Below the pieces are notes generated by a model, which saw only the letters and a program-made list of their open reading frames with translations, was not told the DNA's origin and did no database searches. This document shows, in pieces, positions 50,783-59,300 of a DNA stretch of 64,000 nt. The DNA is from Paractinoplanes deccanensis (GTDB lineage Bacteria; Actinomycetota; Actinomycetes; Mycobacteriales; Micromonosporaceae): the NCBI RefSeq assembly GCF_016862115.1, contig NZ_BOMI01000134.1, forward strand, positions 43,616-107,615. Reading direction: 5' to 3'. A program made the position numbers and the translations under genes. Position 1 is the stretch's first letter, and every line of letters starts with the position of its first letter.

Positions 50783-51565
50783 ATGCGCTCGCTGGGAACC
50801 CGCCGCGTCGCACTGGCCGCGGGTGTCGCCACGGTCGCCGTGATGGCGCTGTCCGCCTGCTCGGCCGGACAGGTCGCCGAGACCGCCATCTTGGATGCAC
50901 CGATCTCGGGTCTCAACACCCAGAGCCCCGACGGGCGACTCGAGATCCGCAATCTTCAGGTGATCTACAACAGCCCCGAGGGCTACGAGGCGGGCGGCCG
51001 GGCCCAGCTCGAGCTGAGCCTCTACAACACGACCACCTCGCCGATCCAGGTGTCGATCAGCAGCAGCCCTCAGCAGGGCTCGACCAACAACCTGGTGTCG
51101 GCGCAGCAGATCGGCCTGAGCGGCGGCGCCGAGGCGGCCTCGCCCGGCCCCAACCCCGAGCCCTCCGGCAGCCGCCCGTCGCAGGACGAGGTCGGCGGCA
51201 GCAACGACCAGGCCGGCGGCATCCCCGACCAGCCCTCGGTCGCGCCCGGCGGCTCCTCGGGCCGGCCCAGCGCCGGCGCGAGCGCGCCCAGCGAGCCCGC
51301 CCAGCAGCTGCTGCCCGCGCAGATCACGATCCCCGCGCTGAGCAGCGCCACCTTCCTCCCCGAGGACGAGCAGAAGGTCTGGGCCGTCGGCCTCAGCGAC
51401 AAGCTCGCCCCCGGCACGTCTTTGGCCCTCACCTTCGAGGTCAGCGGCAACTCGCAGCCGCTGCAGGTGGAGGCGCCGTTCGCGGTGCCGCTGTCGCCGG
51501 CCTCGCGCGGCCCGGCGCTGACGGGTGAGAACGAGGAGCACGAGAACCTCGGCGGCGGCGAGTAA
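50783..51565 (+). CDS. LpqE-like lipoprotein
   Basis: A 260-residue lipoprotein. The signal RRVALAAGVATVAVMALSAC has lipobox ALSAC, lipidated on the Cys. The core domain (residues 40-105: RLEIRNLQVIYNSPEGYEAG, AQLELSLYNTTTSPIQVSI) resembles a copper-chaperone-like or Ig-like fold; a Ser/Pro/Gly linker of about 70 residues interrupts it, and ITIPALSSATFLPEDEQKVWAVGL completes it. The position directly before radA and disA matches lpqE (Rv3584) in M. tuberculosis. GGAGG six bases before the ATG fixes the start. Confidence 0.85.
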   Translation: MRSLGTRRVALAAGVATVAVMALSACSAGQVAETAILDAPISGLNTQSPDGRLEIRNLQVIYNSPEGYEAGGRAQLELSLYNTTTSPIQVSISSSPQQGSTNNLVSAQQIGLSGGAEAASPGPNPEPSGSRPSQDEVGGSNDQAGGIPDQPSVAPGGSSGRPSAGASAPSEPAQQLLPAQITIPALSSATFLPEDEQKVWAVGLSDKLAPGTSLALTFEVSGNSQPLQVEAPFAVPLSPASRGPALTGENEEHENLGGGE

Positions 51566-51594
51566 TTGTCATACCGGGCGGCTAGCTTGGCGGG

Positions 51595-53025
51595 GTGACA
51601 TCTTCGACTCGCTCCGCCGCCAAGGCCGCCCGGCCGGCTTTCGTCTGTGACGCCTGCGGGCATCAGCCGCCGAAGTGGCTGGGCCGGTGCCCCGAGTGCG
51701 GCGAGTGGGGCTCGGTCATCGAGTCCACGGTGACCACGCCGCTCGGCGCGGGCCGCGTGGTCAGCTCGCGCATGCCGTCCGAGCCGGCCAAGCCGATCGC
51801 CCAGATCAGCGCGGCCCCGGCCAAGGCCGTGCCGACAAATGTGAGCGAGCTCGACCGGGTGCTCGGCGGCGGCCTGGTGCCGGGCGCGGTGGTGCTGCTC
51901 GCCGGCGAGCCCGGTGTGGGCAAGTCGACACTGCTGCTCGACGTGGCCCAGCAGTGGGCCGCCGGTGCCGGCTCGCCGTCCCTGGTGGTCAGTGGCGAGG
52001 AGTCGGTGAGCCAGGTGCGCCTGCGCGCCGAGCGGCTCGGCGCCCTGCACGACAAGCTCTTCCTGGCGTCCGAGAGCGACCTCTCCGCCGTCCTCGGCCA
52101 CCTCGACGCGGTCAAGCCGGGCCTGCTGGTGCTCGACTCGGTGCAGACCATCTCCGCCCCCGGCACCGAGGGCGTCCCCGGCGGCGTCACCCAGGTCCGC
52201 GCGGTCACCGCCGCCCTGGTCGGGGTCGCCAAGGAGCGCGGCATCGCCACCGTCCTGGTCGGTCACGTCACCAAGGACGGCCAGGTCGCCGGCCCGCGCG
52301 TGCTGGAGCACCTGGTCGACGTGGTGCTCCACTTCGAGGGCGACAAGCATTCGTCGCTGCGCCTGGTGCGCGGCGTCAAGAACCGCTTCGGCGCCGCCGA
52401 CGAGGTGGGCTGCTTCGAGATGCACGAGGGCGGCATCGCCAGCCTGCCCGATCCGTCCGGCCTGTTCCTCACCCGCTATTCCGAGCCGGTCCCCGGCACC
52501 TGCGTGACCGTGGCGATGGAGGGCCGGCGCGCGCTGGTCACCGAGGTGCAGGCACTGATCGGCGCCGAGGTGCAGGGCTCGCCGCGGCGCACGGTCTCCG
52601 GCCTCGACAGCGCCCGGCTCGCCATGGTGCTGGCCGTCCTCGAGCGCCGCACCAAGCAGCTCAAGCTCTACAACCGCGAGGTCTTCGCCGCGACGGTGGG
52701 CGGCATCCGGCTCACCGAGCCGTCGGCCGACCTCGCCATGGCGCTCGCCGTCGCCTCCGGCGGGCTCGACCTGGCGATGGCGCCCCACCTGGTGGCCATC
52801 GGCGAGGTGGGGCTGACCGGCGAGATCCGGCGGGTCGGCGCGGTCGGCCGGCGGCTGGCCGAGGCGGCCCGGCTCGGCTTCAAGGTGGCGCTGGTGCCGC
52901 CCGGCTGCGCCCCCGAGACGGCCGGCTCGCTCAAGGCCATGGAGGTGATCGAGGTGAGCGATCTGCGCTCCGCGCTCCAGTCCGCGGCCCGTGCCTCGGC
53001 CGCCCACGGCGGTGACCCTCGGTGA
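51595..53025 (+). CDS. radA: DNA repair protein RadA
   Basis: A 476-residue RecA-like DNA helicase that drives branch migration in recombination. The N-terminal zinc finger is CDACGHQPPKWLGRCPECGEW (Cys18, 21, 32, 35). The RecA core has Walker A GEPGVGKST (104-112), Walker B LLVLDSVQT and the RadA-specific KNRFG motif (262-266). The C-terminal Lon-protease-like domain (AEVQGSPRRTVSGLDSARLAM to GEVGLTGEIRRV) lacks a catalytic pair, as usual. It is followed by disA after 51 bp on the same strand, a pairing found across Gram-positive bacteria. Confidence 0.97.
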   Translation: MTSSTRSAAKAARPAFVCDACGHQPPKWLGRCPECGEWGSVIESTVTTPLGAGRVVSSRMPSEPAKPIAQISAAPAKAVPTNVSELDRVLGGGLVPGAVVLLAGEPGVGKSTLLLDVAQQWAAGAGSPSLVVSGEESVSQVRLRAERLGALHDKLFLASESDLSAVLGHLDAVKPGLLVLDSVQTISAPGTEGVPGGVTQVRAVTAALVGVAKERGIATVLVGHVTKDGQVAGPRVLEHLVDVVLHFEGDKHSSLRLVRGVKNRFGAADEVGCFEMHEGGIASLPDPSGLFLTRYSEPVPGTCVTVAMEGRRALVTEVQALIGAEVQGSPRRTVSGLDSARLAMVLAVLERRTKQLKLYNREVFAATVGGIRLTEPSADLAMALAVASGGLDLAMAPHLVAIGEVGLTGEIRRVGAVGRRLAEAARLGFKVALVPPGCAPETAGSLKAMEVIEVSDLRSALQSAARASAAHGGDPR

Positions 53026-53064
53026 TTCATCGAACCACGCCTCGTTGACCTGGAGACGGGTCCG

Positions 53065-53070
53065 TAGAAT
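53065..53070 (+). promoter_or_regulatory. -10 element of disA
   Basis: tagaat lies seven bases before the GTG of disA, so transcription would start at the GTG itself and give a leaderless mRNA; no ribosome site is present between them. A good -35 at standard spacing is not seen (ttgacc is only 14 bases upstream). Confidence 0.5.
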
Positions 53071-53076
53071 GTACAG

Positions 53077-54264
53077 GTGCCGCTCGACCGCGATGGTTCC
53101 AAGCCCGCCGCCGCCACCCCGACGCCCCGCACGGGTGTCAACGGTTCGGCCCATCGTGCGGCGACCAATCCCAGCGCCGGCCTCACCAGCTCGGGCGTGA
53201 GCGCCGACCCGCTCCGCGCCAACCTCGCGCTGATGGCCCCCGGCACAGCGTTACGCGACGGCCTCGAGCGCATCCTGCGCGGCCGCACGGGCGCGCTCAT
53301 CGTCCTGGGCTACGACGCCGTCGTCGAGAGCATCTGCACCGGCGGCTTCCCGCTCGACGTCGAGTTCTCGGCCACCCGCCTGCGCGAGCTGTGCAAGATG
53401 GACGGCGCCGTGGTGCTCTCCAGCGACGGCACCCGCATCGTCCGCGCCGCCGTCCACCTGATGCCCGACCCGTCCATCCCGTCCGAGGAGTCCGGCACCC
53501 GGCACCGCACGGCCGAGCGCGTCGCCAAGCAGTCCGGCTTCCCGGTCATCTCGGTGAGCCAGTCCATGCGCATCATCGGCCTTTACGTGAACGGTCAGCG
53601 CCACGTCCTCGACGACTCGGCCGCCATCCTGTCGCGCGCCAACCAGGCCCTGGCGACCCTCGAGCGCTACAAGCTCCGCCTCGACGAGGTCTCCGGCACC
53701 CTCTCCGCGCTGGAGATCGAAGACTTGGTCACGGTCCGTGACGCGGTCGCCGTGGTCCAGCGCCTCGAGATGGTCCGCCGCATCGCCGACGAGATCTCCG
53801 GCTACGTGGTCGAGCTGGGCACCGACGGCCGCCTCCTCGCCCTCCAGCTCGACGAGCTCATGGCCGGCGTCGACTCCGACCGCACCCTGGTCATCCGCGA
53901 CTACCTGCCCAGCCACCGCAAGGCGCGCACGCTGGACGAGGCCCTGGTCGAGCTCGACCTCCTCACCGCCACCGAGATGATCGACCTGGTCGCGGTGGCC
54001 AAGGCCATCGGCTACCCCGGCGCCTCCGACGCCCTGGACGCCGCGGTCTCCCCGCGGGGCTTCCGGCTGCTGGCCAAGGTCCCCCGCCTGCCCACCCAGA
54101 TCGTCGACCGCCTGGTCGACCACTTCGGCAGCCTCCAGCGCCTGCTGGGCGCCACCGTCGAGGACCTCCAGGCCGTCGACGGCGTCGGCGACGCCCGCGC
54201 CCGGGGCGTGCGCGAGGGCCTGTCTCGCCTGGCCGAGGCATCGATCCTCGAGCGCTACGTCTGA
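53077..54264 (+). CDS. disA: DNA integrity scanning diadenylate cyclase DisA
   Basis: A 395-residue octameric enzyme that makes cyclic di-AMP from two ATP and pauses at branched DNA. The DAC domain shows LIVLGYDAVVESICTGGF, MDGAVVLSSDG (catalytic DGA, 109-111) and SGTRHRTAERVAKQS (the RHR nucleotide site, 140-144). The central helical spine follows, and the C-terminus is a helix-hairpin-helix DNA domain (LQAVDGVGDARARGVREGLS). About 45 N-terminal residues are a disordered extension (GSKPAAATPTPRTG) that shorter relatives lack. The last codons, ERYV-stop, are the first unit of a 15-bp tandem array. Confidence 0.96.
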   Translation: MPLDRDGSKPAAATPTPRTGVNGSAHRAATNPSAGLTSSGVSADPLRANLALMAPGTALRDGLERILRGRTGALIVLGYDAVVESICTGGFPLDVEFSATRLRELCKMDGAVVLSSDGTRIVRAAVHLMPDPSIPSEESGTRHRTAERVAKQSGFPVISVSQSMRIIGLYVNGQRHVLDDSAAILSRANQALATLERYKLRLDEVSGTLSALEIEDLVTVRDAVAVVQRLEMVRRIADEISGYVVELGTDGRLLALQLDELMAGVDSDRTLVIRDYLPSHRKARTLDEALVELDLLTATEMIDLVAVAKAIGYPGASDALDAAVSPRGFRLLAKVPRLPTQIVDRLVDHFGSLQRLLGATVEDLQAVDGVGDARARGVREGLSRLAEASILERYV

Positions 54265-54368
54265 CAGCGCCACGTCTGACAGCGCCACGCCCGACAGCGC
54301 CACGCCTCACAGCGCCACGCCTCACAGCGCCGCCCGACAACGCCACGTCTCACAACGCCGCGTCCCAC
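54251..54368 (+). repeat. 15-bp tandem array starting in the last codons of disA
   Basis: Eight units: the first, agcgctacgtctgac, holds the last codons and TGA of disA; the second, agcgccacgtctgac, differs by one base and repeats the TGA. Later units (cgcccgac, cgcctcac, cgtctcac) drift. One unit is 13 bp. The array ends 21 bp before the convergent kinase gene. Confidence 0.93.
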
Positions 54369-54388
54369 AGCGGGGCGTGGGGCGGCCG

Positions 54389-54925
54389 TCAGAGGACCGA
54401 TGGCGGCCAGCGGTGTCCGCGCCACGCGTCCCAGGTCGCGAATCCGGCCGGTGGATCACCGACGGGTTCGCTGCCGTCGAGTTCGCCCTGCGTCGGGGTC
54501 TCGAAGAGGGCAGCCCACTCGGCGAGCTCCTCGTCGGACATGGGCCATGTGGTGTCCGGCGCCTCGGCCTGCCGCCGGTCCAGCCGTCGCCGCTGCTCGG
54601 CCGGGGCGAGCTCGAAGTAACGCATCTCCACCGTCGCGCCCACGTCCGCTGCCGCCCGGCGCAGAGCGGAGCGCTCGTCGCGGCTCCAGAGGCCGAAATC
54701 GATCACGACGTTGGTGCCCAGTTCCAGGGCGCGCAGCCCGATCGCGATGAGCCGTCCTTCGATCACGTCCGTCGCCGGCGCCGGGTTCTCCGGCCCGTAG
54801 AGGGCCTTCACCCATTCGTCCTTCGTCAGGCGAAGCGCCTGCCGCTCGGTCTCGATGCGCCGAGCGGCAGTGGTCTTTCCCGTGCAGGGCAACCCCACGG
54901 TCAGGAACAGCGTCGGCCGCTTCAT
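54389..54925 (-). CDS. P-loop kinase-like ATPase (AAA/zeta-toxin-like family)
   Basis: A 178-residue P-loop protein. LFLTVGLPCTGKTTAARRIE contains Walker A GLPCTGKTT; RLTKDEWVKALYGPEN and NVVIDFGLWSRDERSALRRAA follow the pattern of small AAA_33/zeta-like kinases, with RYFELAPAEQRRRLDRRQAE as the lid. Relatives phosphorylate small molecules or nucleotides, or confer antibiotic modification; the substrate is unknown. The ATG is preceded by GAGGTGATC, almost a full anti-rRNA match, which fixes the start. It follows the 2H phosphoesterase gene closely, and an RNA-repair role for the pair is conceivable. Confidence 0.82.
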   Translation of the reverse strand: MKRPTLFLTVGLPCTGKTTAARRIETERQALRLTKDEWVKALYGPENPAPATDVIEGRLIAIGLRALELGTNVVIDFGLWSRDERSALRRAAADVGATVEMRYFELAPAEQRRRLDRRQAEAPDTTWPMSDEELAEWAALFETPTQGELDGSEPVGDPPAGFATWDAWRGHRWPPSVL

Positions 54926-54932
54926 GATCACC

Positions 54933-55448
54933 TCACCGCAGCTCCTCGGCCACGCCCCGGGCGTGATCGGTGACCGAAGCCCCCGCGACCCGGGCCGGAA
55001 CCGGCAACATCTCCAGGCACCGCCGCACCGCCACGGCCATCACCGGGTTGGGCACCCGCATGGACACCGTGCAGTGCGGCACCCACTTCCCCGGCCTGTA
55101 CAGCTCCCACGTCTCCACGCCCGCCCGGGCCAGCCTGTCGTGCACCTCGCGGTGATGCGACAGCAGCTCCACAGTGGGCGTGACCCCGAGCCACAGCACC
55201 CGGCCCACGAACTGCCCCACGAAGTCGAGCCGCACCGGCAGGGGCCGCGCCACCACCATGTCCGACAACGCCGCCACCACTTCCTCCGGCGGCAGCGTGC
55301 GGGCCGCCGCCAGGGACACGTGCGGGCGGTGCTTGTCGTTCAGCAGGGAGGCCAGCGTGGGCACGCCCTCCTCCTCGAGGGCGCGCCACAATGTCCGGAT
55401 CCTTCGGGTCGCGTCGACGTCGAGGTAGAGCTCGATCGCCGCGACCAC
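54933..55448 (-). CDS. 2'-5' RNA ligase family (2H phosphoesterase) protein
   Basis: A 171-residue protein of the 2H phosphoesterase superfamily. The two catalytic motifs are HRPHVSLAAA (about residues 40-49) and VPHCTVSMRV (about 124-133), each His-x-Thr/Ser. Members cleave or join 2',5' phosphodiester or cyclic phosphate ends of RNA, or hydrolyse nucleotide cyclic phosphates. The GTG start follows directly on the TAA of the upstream lipoprotein-like gene (TAAGTG), and the kinase gene begins a few bases after its end, so the three form one operon. Confidence 0.85.
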   Translation of the reverse strand: MVAAIELYLDVDATRRIRTLWRALEEEGVPTLASLLNDKHRPHVSLAAARTLPPEEVVAALSDMVVARPLPVRLDFVGQFVGRVLWLGVTPTVELLSHHREVHDRLARAGVETWELYRPGKWVPHCTVSMRVPNPVMAVAVRRCLEMLPVPARVAGASVTDHARGVAEELR

Positions 55449-56222
55449 TTAGGACGTCATGGTCAGGGCGACCGGCTGGCTCACCAGGGTGCCGAGGCGG
55501 CCCCAGAGCTGGAACTGGCCCTTCGGCGGGGTCGGGCCGGACGGCGCGCCGTTGGAGCAGCTGCTCGACTGGCGGCCGTTCCACGTCACCCGGTAGACGA
55601 GCTCCTGGCCCGCGGTCAGCTGGCGCACGTCGCTGCCCTTGGCGGTGCTGCACGTGTCGGACGACCAGTACTTGAAGGCGCCCGAGTCGATGTACAGCTC
55701 CTGCGGGTCCGCGCCGACGTCGCGCGAACACGTACGGGAGCTCGTGTTCTTGATCTTGAGTTGGATCTCGACCGATTCGCCGCGCTTCAGCTGGGTGCGC
55801 GCCGGGACGGGCGTCACCTGCATCTCCTGGTCGGTGCAGGCGGTGGCACCGGCGGGCACGTCGACGTTCGAGTTCTGGCCGCCGGCGACGGTGGCCGTGT
55901 TCGCCGGCAGCGTCGGCCCGGTGGCGGTGGGCTGCTGCGGCTGTTGCGGATCCTGCGACGGCGACTCGATGTCGCCGGGCGCCGGCAACGACGGGTCGTT
56001 GCCGCCCGGAGCCCCGTCGAGGAACGACGGCTCGGTGGTCGGCGAGGACGCCGGCGCGGGGGTCGGCAGCTGGGACGACGAGGTGCCCTTGGGGTTGTCC
56101 TTGTCGTCGTTGCCGGAGCAGGAAACGAACAGCACGATGATGCCGAGCAGCACTGCGCCCAGCACGACTGCACGACGCCGCCAGTAGACGGCGGGTGGAA
56201 GGGGACCAACCGTCGATCGCAT
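55449..56222 (-). CDS. Membrane-anchored beta-domain protein between disA and mutY
   Basis: A 257-residue protein with one helix (RAVVLGAVLLGIIVLFVSC) after PPAVYWRRR, a long Ser/Pro/Gln linker (45-125) and an outer Ig-like domain (QMQVTPVPARTQLKRGESVEIQLKIKNTSS...TWNGRQSSSC). Six cysteines outside could make disulfides. Position between disA and mutY, and the PPxVYWRRR start, suggest it matches the conserved membrane protein found there in other actinobacteria (Rv3587c in M. tuberculosis); that equivalence is inference. Function unknown. Confidence 0.78.
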   Translation of the reverse strand: MRSTVGPLPPAVYWRRRAVVLGAVLLGIIVLFVSCSGNDDKDNPKGTSSSQLPTPAPASSPTTEPSFLDGAPGGNDPSLPAPGDIESPSQDPQQPQQPTATGPTLPANTATVAGGQNSNVDVPAGATACTDQEMQVTPVPARTQLKRGESVEIQLKIKNTSSRTCSRDVGADPQELYIDSGAFKYWSSDTCSTAKGSDVRQLTAGQELVYRVTWNGRQSSSCSNGAPSGPTPPKGQFQLWGRLGTLVSQPVALTMTS

Positions 56223-56304
56223 GATGGGGCCACCGTAAACCCGGATGACCGAGACGAAGGCCGCGACGCGCCGGGTTATGCGACACGTCCTCGCCTCTTC
56301 TTCG

Positions 56305-56832
56305 TTAGAGATACACCTTGCGCTGGTAGACGGCGTGCGCGCCGGCGACCCGGTCGAGAAAAAGCTTTCCGGCGCAGTGGTCGATCTCGTGTTGCAGCGC
56401 CCGCGCCTCGAAGGCGTCCGTCGTGACGGTCACCGGCTCGCCGCTGCCGGGCAGCGTGGCCGAGACGACGACGCGGCCCGCCCGCTTCACGTCGCCGGTC
56501 AGGTCGGGCACGGACATGCAGCCCTCGCGACCGGCCTTCCAGCGGCTCGCCTCGATGACCTTGGCGTTGCAGAGCACGAACACGCCGTGCGTGGTGGACG
56601 CCTTGGGGTGGCCTGTCACGTCGACGCAGAAGACCTGCGCGCCGACGCCGACCTGGGGAGCGGCCAGCCCGACGCAGCCCGGCGAGACGCGCATCGTGGC
56701 GACGAGGTCGGCGGCCAGCTGGACGATCTCGGGCGAGCACGGGTCGACCTCGGCGCCGACCGCGCTCAGGACCGGCGCCGGAGCGGTGACGACGGGCAGG
56801 ACGCGGCCGGCCGGGCCGTCCCAAGCGATCAC
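56305..56832 (-). CDS. def: Peptide deformylase
   Basis: A 175-residue metalloenzyme that removes the formyl group from new proteins. The three family motifs are CVGLAAPQVGVG (motif 1, about 53-64), EGCMSVP (motif 2, Cys105 as metal ligand) and QHEIDHCAG (motif 3, His148, Glu149, His152). The normal motif 2 is EGCLS; Met for Leu is a mild change. Its GTG start overlaps the stop of the upstream ACT gene by four bases. Actinobacteria often carry two deformylases; whether this is the housekeeping one cannot be told here. Confidence 0.93.
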   Translation of the reverse strand: MIAWDGPAGRVLPVVTAPAPVLSAVGAEVDPCSPEIVQLAADLVATMRVSPGCVGLAAPQVGVGAQVFCVDVTGHPKASTTHGVFVLCNAKVIEASRWKAGREGCMSVPDLTGDVKRAGRVVVSATLPGSGEPVTVTTDAFEARALQHEIDHCAGKLFLDRVAGAHAVYQRKVYL

Positions 56833-57329
56833 AGGATCTCCGGCTCGGCGCGGCGCAGCGTCACCTCGACGCCCAGCTCGGCGCCGGCCACGGCCAGCTG
56901 CTCGGCGAGCTCGTCGGCGGCCGCGGGCGGCAGGTCGATCTCGGCGACCAGAACGTAGAGGGTGCCGGCCAGGCGCGTCGAAAGGTCGGTGATGTTGCCA
57001 CCGGCCGCGGCCACCACCCGGGTCACGGCGGCCACGATGCCGAGCCGGTCGGCGCCGTGCACGCTCACGACGTACGGCTCGCCGCTCGAGGCGTACGTCT
57101 CGGGAGAGACCTGGCGCACCTGGGTGACCACACCGGAAAGCGTGCCGATGGCCGCCTCGGCCTCGGCCGGGGACGGGCCCGTGCAGATCAGCGTCATCGT
57201 GAAGTGGCCGCGCAGGCGGGTCATCGTGGAGTCGGTGAGGTTGGCGCCGACCGCGGCGAGCGCCTCGGACACGTCGGCGACGATGCCCGGACGGTCGGGG
57301 CCGATGACGGTGATGGCCAGCTCATGCAC
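56829..57329 (-). CDS. Double ACT-domain protein (GcvR-like)
   Basis: A 166-residue protein of two ACT domains. The first begins ELAITVIGPDRPGIVADVSEALAAVGANLTDS, the second YVVSVHGADRLGIVAAVTRVVAAAGGNITDL, each with the amino-acid-binding turn. This plan matches GcvR, the glycine cleavage regulator, and related proteins of unknown role. It has no DNA-binding or catalytic domain and probably works by sensing an amino acid. It is co-translated with def and divergent from mutY with 21 bases between the starts. Confidence 0.87.
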   Translation of the reverse strand: MHELAITVIGPDRPGIVADVSEALAAVGANLTDSTMTRLRGHFTMTLICTGPSPAEAEAAIGTLSGVVTQVRQVSPETYASSGEPYVVSVHGADRLGIVAAVTRVVAAAGGNITDLSTRLAGTLYVLVAEIDLPPAAADELAEQLAVAGAELGVEVTLRRAEPEIL

Positions 57330-57350
57330 TCACCTACAGTAAGACCTGCC

Positions 57351-58238
57351 ATGACTCTCGCCGAAGACGCCATCGCCTGGTACGACGCCAACGCCCGCGA
57401 TCTGCCCTGGCGGCAGCCCGACACGACTCCGTGGGGGGTGCTGGTCAGCGAGGTGATGCTCCAGCAGACCCCGGTGGTGCGGGTGGAGCCGGCCTGGCGG
57501 GCCTGGATGACCCGCTGGCCGACCCCGGCCGCGCTCGCCGCCGACCCGCCCTCCGAGGCGATCCGCATGTGGGGCCGGCTCGGCTATCCGCGCCGCGCGA
57601 TGCGCCTGCACGCATGCGCGGTGGCGATGGTGGAGCGGCACGGCGGCGACGTGCCGTCCGATCTCGATCAGCTGCTCGCGCTGCCCGGCGTCGGCACGTA
57701 CACCGGGCGGGCGGTCGCGACCTTCGCGTACGGGCAGCGGCATCCGGTGGTCGACACGAACGTGCGCCGGGTCGTGTCCCGCGCGGTCGAGGGCAAGCCG
57801 GACGCGGGACCGAACACGACCGCCGCGGACCTGGCCGCCGTGGAGGAGCTGCTGCCGTCCGACGCCGCGAAGGCCGCACGCGCCAGCATCGCGTTCATGG
57901 AGATCGGCGCGCTGGTGTGCACCGCCCGCTCGCCGCGCTGCGCCGACTGCCCGTTCGAGGCGATCTGCGCGTGGCGGCTCGACGGCTCACCCCCGCTCGA
58001 CGGCCCGAGCCGCAAGCCGCAGCGGTACGCCGGCACGGACCGCCAGGTGCGCGGCCTGCTGCTGGAGGTGCTGCGGCACGCGACCGGCCCGGTGCCGAAG
58101 CAGCGCCTGGACCTGGTCTGGACCGACGAGGTGCAGCGGGCCCGGGCGCTGTCCGGCCTGGTGGAGGACGGCCTGGTCGAGCCGTTCGGCGGCTCGTTCG
58201 TGCTGGCCGGCGACTCCCCCGAGGTGCAGATCCTCTAA
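57351..58238 (+). CDS. mutY: A/G-specific adenine glycosylase
   Basis: A 295-residue DNA glycosylase that removes adenine paired with 8-oxoguanine. PWGVLVSEVMLQQTPVVRV is the MutY signature, LLALPGVGTYTGRAVATFAYG the helix-hairpin-helix with VDTNVRRV carrying the catalytic Asp, and CTARSPRCADCPFEAIC the four-cysteine 4Fe-4S loop. The Nudix-like C-terminal domain is shortened to about 85 residues, as in other actinobacterial MutY. The ATG is the first in frame downstream of the ACT gene. The last four bases overlap the convergent GH43 gene. Confidence 0.95.
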   Translation: MTLAEDAIAWYDANARDLPWRQPDTTPWGVLVSEVMLQQTPVVRVEPAWRAWMTRWPTPAALAADPPSEAIRMWGRLGYPRRAMRLHACAVAMVERHGGDVPSDLDQLLALPGVGTYTGRAVATFAYGQRHPVVDTNVRRVVSRAVEGKPDAGPNTTAADLAAVEELLPSDAAKAARASIAFMEIGALVCTARSPRCADCPFEAICAWRLDGSPPLDGPSRKPQRYAGTDRQVRGLLLEVLRHATGPVPKQRLDLVWTDEVQRARALSGLVEDGLVEPFGGSFVLAGDSPEVQIL

Positions 58239-59185
58239 TAGACGTAGGGCCAGCCCGCCGAGTCGTACGCGATGAGGTTGATGCCGAGCCGGGCGGCGCC
58301 GTTGTCCGCGTAGTAGTGGTAGACGAGCACGTCCGCGTCGACGTCGGTGAAGACCGATTGGCCACCCGGCCCGTGGACGCTGCCCTGCCCCGCGAGGATC
58401 TCCGTGCCGCCTCCGCTGGTCATCGCCGTGCCGTTGCGGTCCGCGAACGGTCCCGTGGGGCTGGTCGATCGGCCCACCATGATCCGGTACGTGCTGGAGG
58501 CGCCCCGGCAGCAGAGGTCGAACGAGACGAAGAGGTAGTAGTAGGAGCCGTGCCGGAAGAGGTACGGCGCCTCGATCGCTCCGCCGCCACGCCCGGCTAG
58601 CGAGCGGATCGTGCTGTCGAGCCGCTTGCCGGTCGACGGGTTGAGCTGGACCTGCTTGATCCCGCTCCAGAACGAGCCGAACGACATCCACCAGCGACCG
58701 GACGGGTCGACGTAGAGGTTGGGGTCGATCGCGTTGAAGTTGTCGCTGGTGCGCGACTCGATGACCAGGCCCTGGTTGGTCCACGAGCCGGAGGCGCCGG
58801 TGGTGCTGGTGGCCAGGAAGATCGCCGACCGGTTGGAGCCGAAGGTCGAGGCCGAGTAGTAGAGGTAGTAGCGGCCGTTGCGGTAGGACAGGTCTGGCGC
58901 CCAGAGGTTGGCGCTGCCGCCGGTGTACGCGGTGGTCCAGGACGCGCCGCCGGGGAAGACGACGCCGGCGTCGCGGAACGCGGTGCGGTCGGCCGACGTC
59001 TTGAGCGGGATGTTGTCGCCGGTGTGCGCTATCAGGTAGGTGCCGTCGGGCTTCTTGACGATGCCGGGGTCGTGCACGTTGATGCTGCCGGTGACGACGC
59101 CGGGGCCCGGGTAGGCGAGCGCGGGCTCGGCGGCCACCAGCACCGCAGCGGCCGCGGCGAGGGCGATCAGGCTCTTCCATCTCAT
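58235..59185 (-). CDS. Secreted endo-1,5-alpha-L-arabinanase (GH43)
   Basis: A 316-residue exported five-bladed propeller glycosidase. The signal peptide is SLIALAAAAAVLVAAEPALA. The three GH43 acids are visible: Asp in INVHDPGIVKK, Asp in NAIDPNLYVDPSG and the catalytic Glu in GGGAIEAPYLFRHG. SFDLCCRGASSTYRIMVGRS is diagnostic of the arabinan endo-1,5-arabinosidase subfamily. It would cut the arabinan backbone outside the cell. AGGAG lies 12 bases before the ATG. It is divergent from the GH51 gene across a LacI-type operator. Confidence 0.92.
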   Translation of the reverse strand: MRWKSLIALAAAAAVLVAAEPALAYPGPGVVTGSINVHDPGIVKKPDGTYLIAHTGDNIPLKTSADRTAFRDAGVVFPGGASWTTAYTGGSANLWAPDLSYRNGRYYLYYSASTFGSNRSAIFLATSTTGASGSWTNQGLVIESRTSDNFNAIDPNLYVDPSGRWWMSFGSFWSGIKQVQLNPSTGKRLDSTIRSLAGRGGGAIEAPYLFRHGSYYYLFVSFDLCCRGASSTYRIMVGRSTSPTGPFADRNGTAMTSGGGTEILAGQGSVHGPGGQSVFTDVDADVLVYHYYADNGAARLGINLIAYDSAGWPYVY

Positions 59186-59227
59186 GGCGAAATCGACTCC
59201 TGACATTTCCGTCGTGTTACCGCTAGA

Positions 59228-59239
59228 GTGAACGTTCAC
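59228..59239. promoter_or_regulatory. LacI-type operator in the arabinanase divergent promoter
   Basis: gtgaacgttcac is a perfect 12-bp palindrome with the central CG typical of LacI/GalR operators. It lies 43 bp before the GH43 gene and 62 bp before the GH51 gene. No LacI gene is in the window. Confidence 0.7.
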
Positions 59240-59300
59240 ATAGACAACCGTCAAGGTGTTACGGGTGCCACGCTGTTTACGTGAACAGAGAGGGCCATCT

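Noticed and set aside
57057..57350. Upstream extension of mutY
   Set aside because: Antisense to the ACT gene; the MutY family starts at the ATG at 57351.
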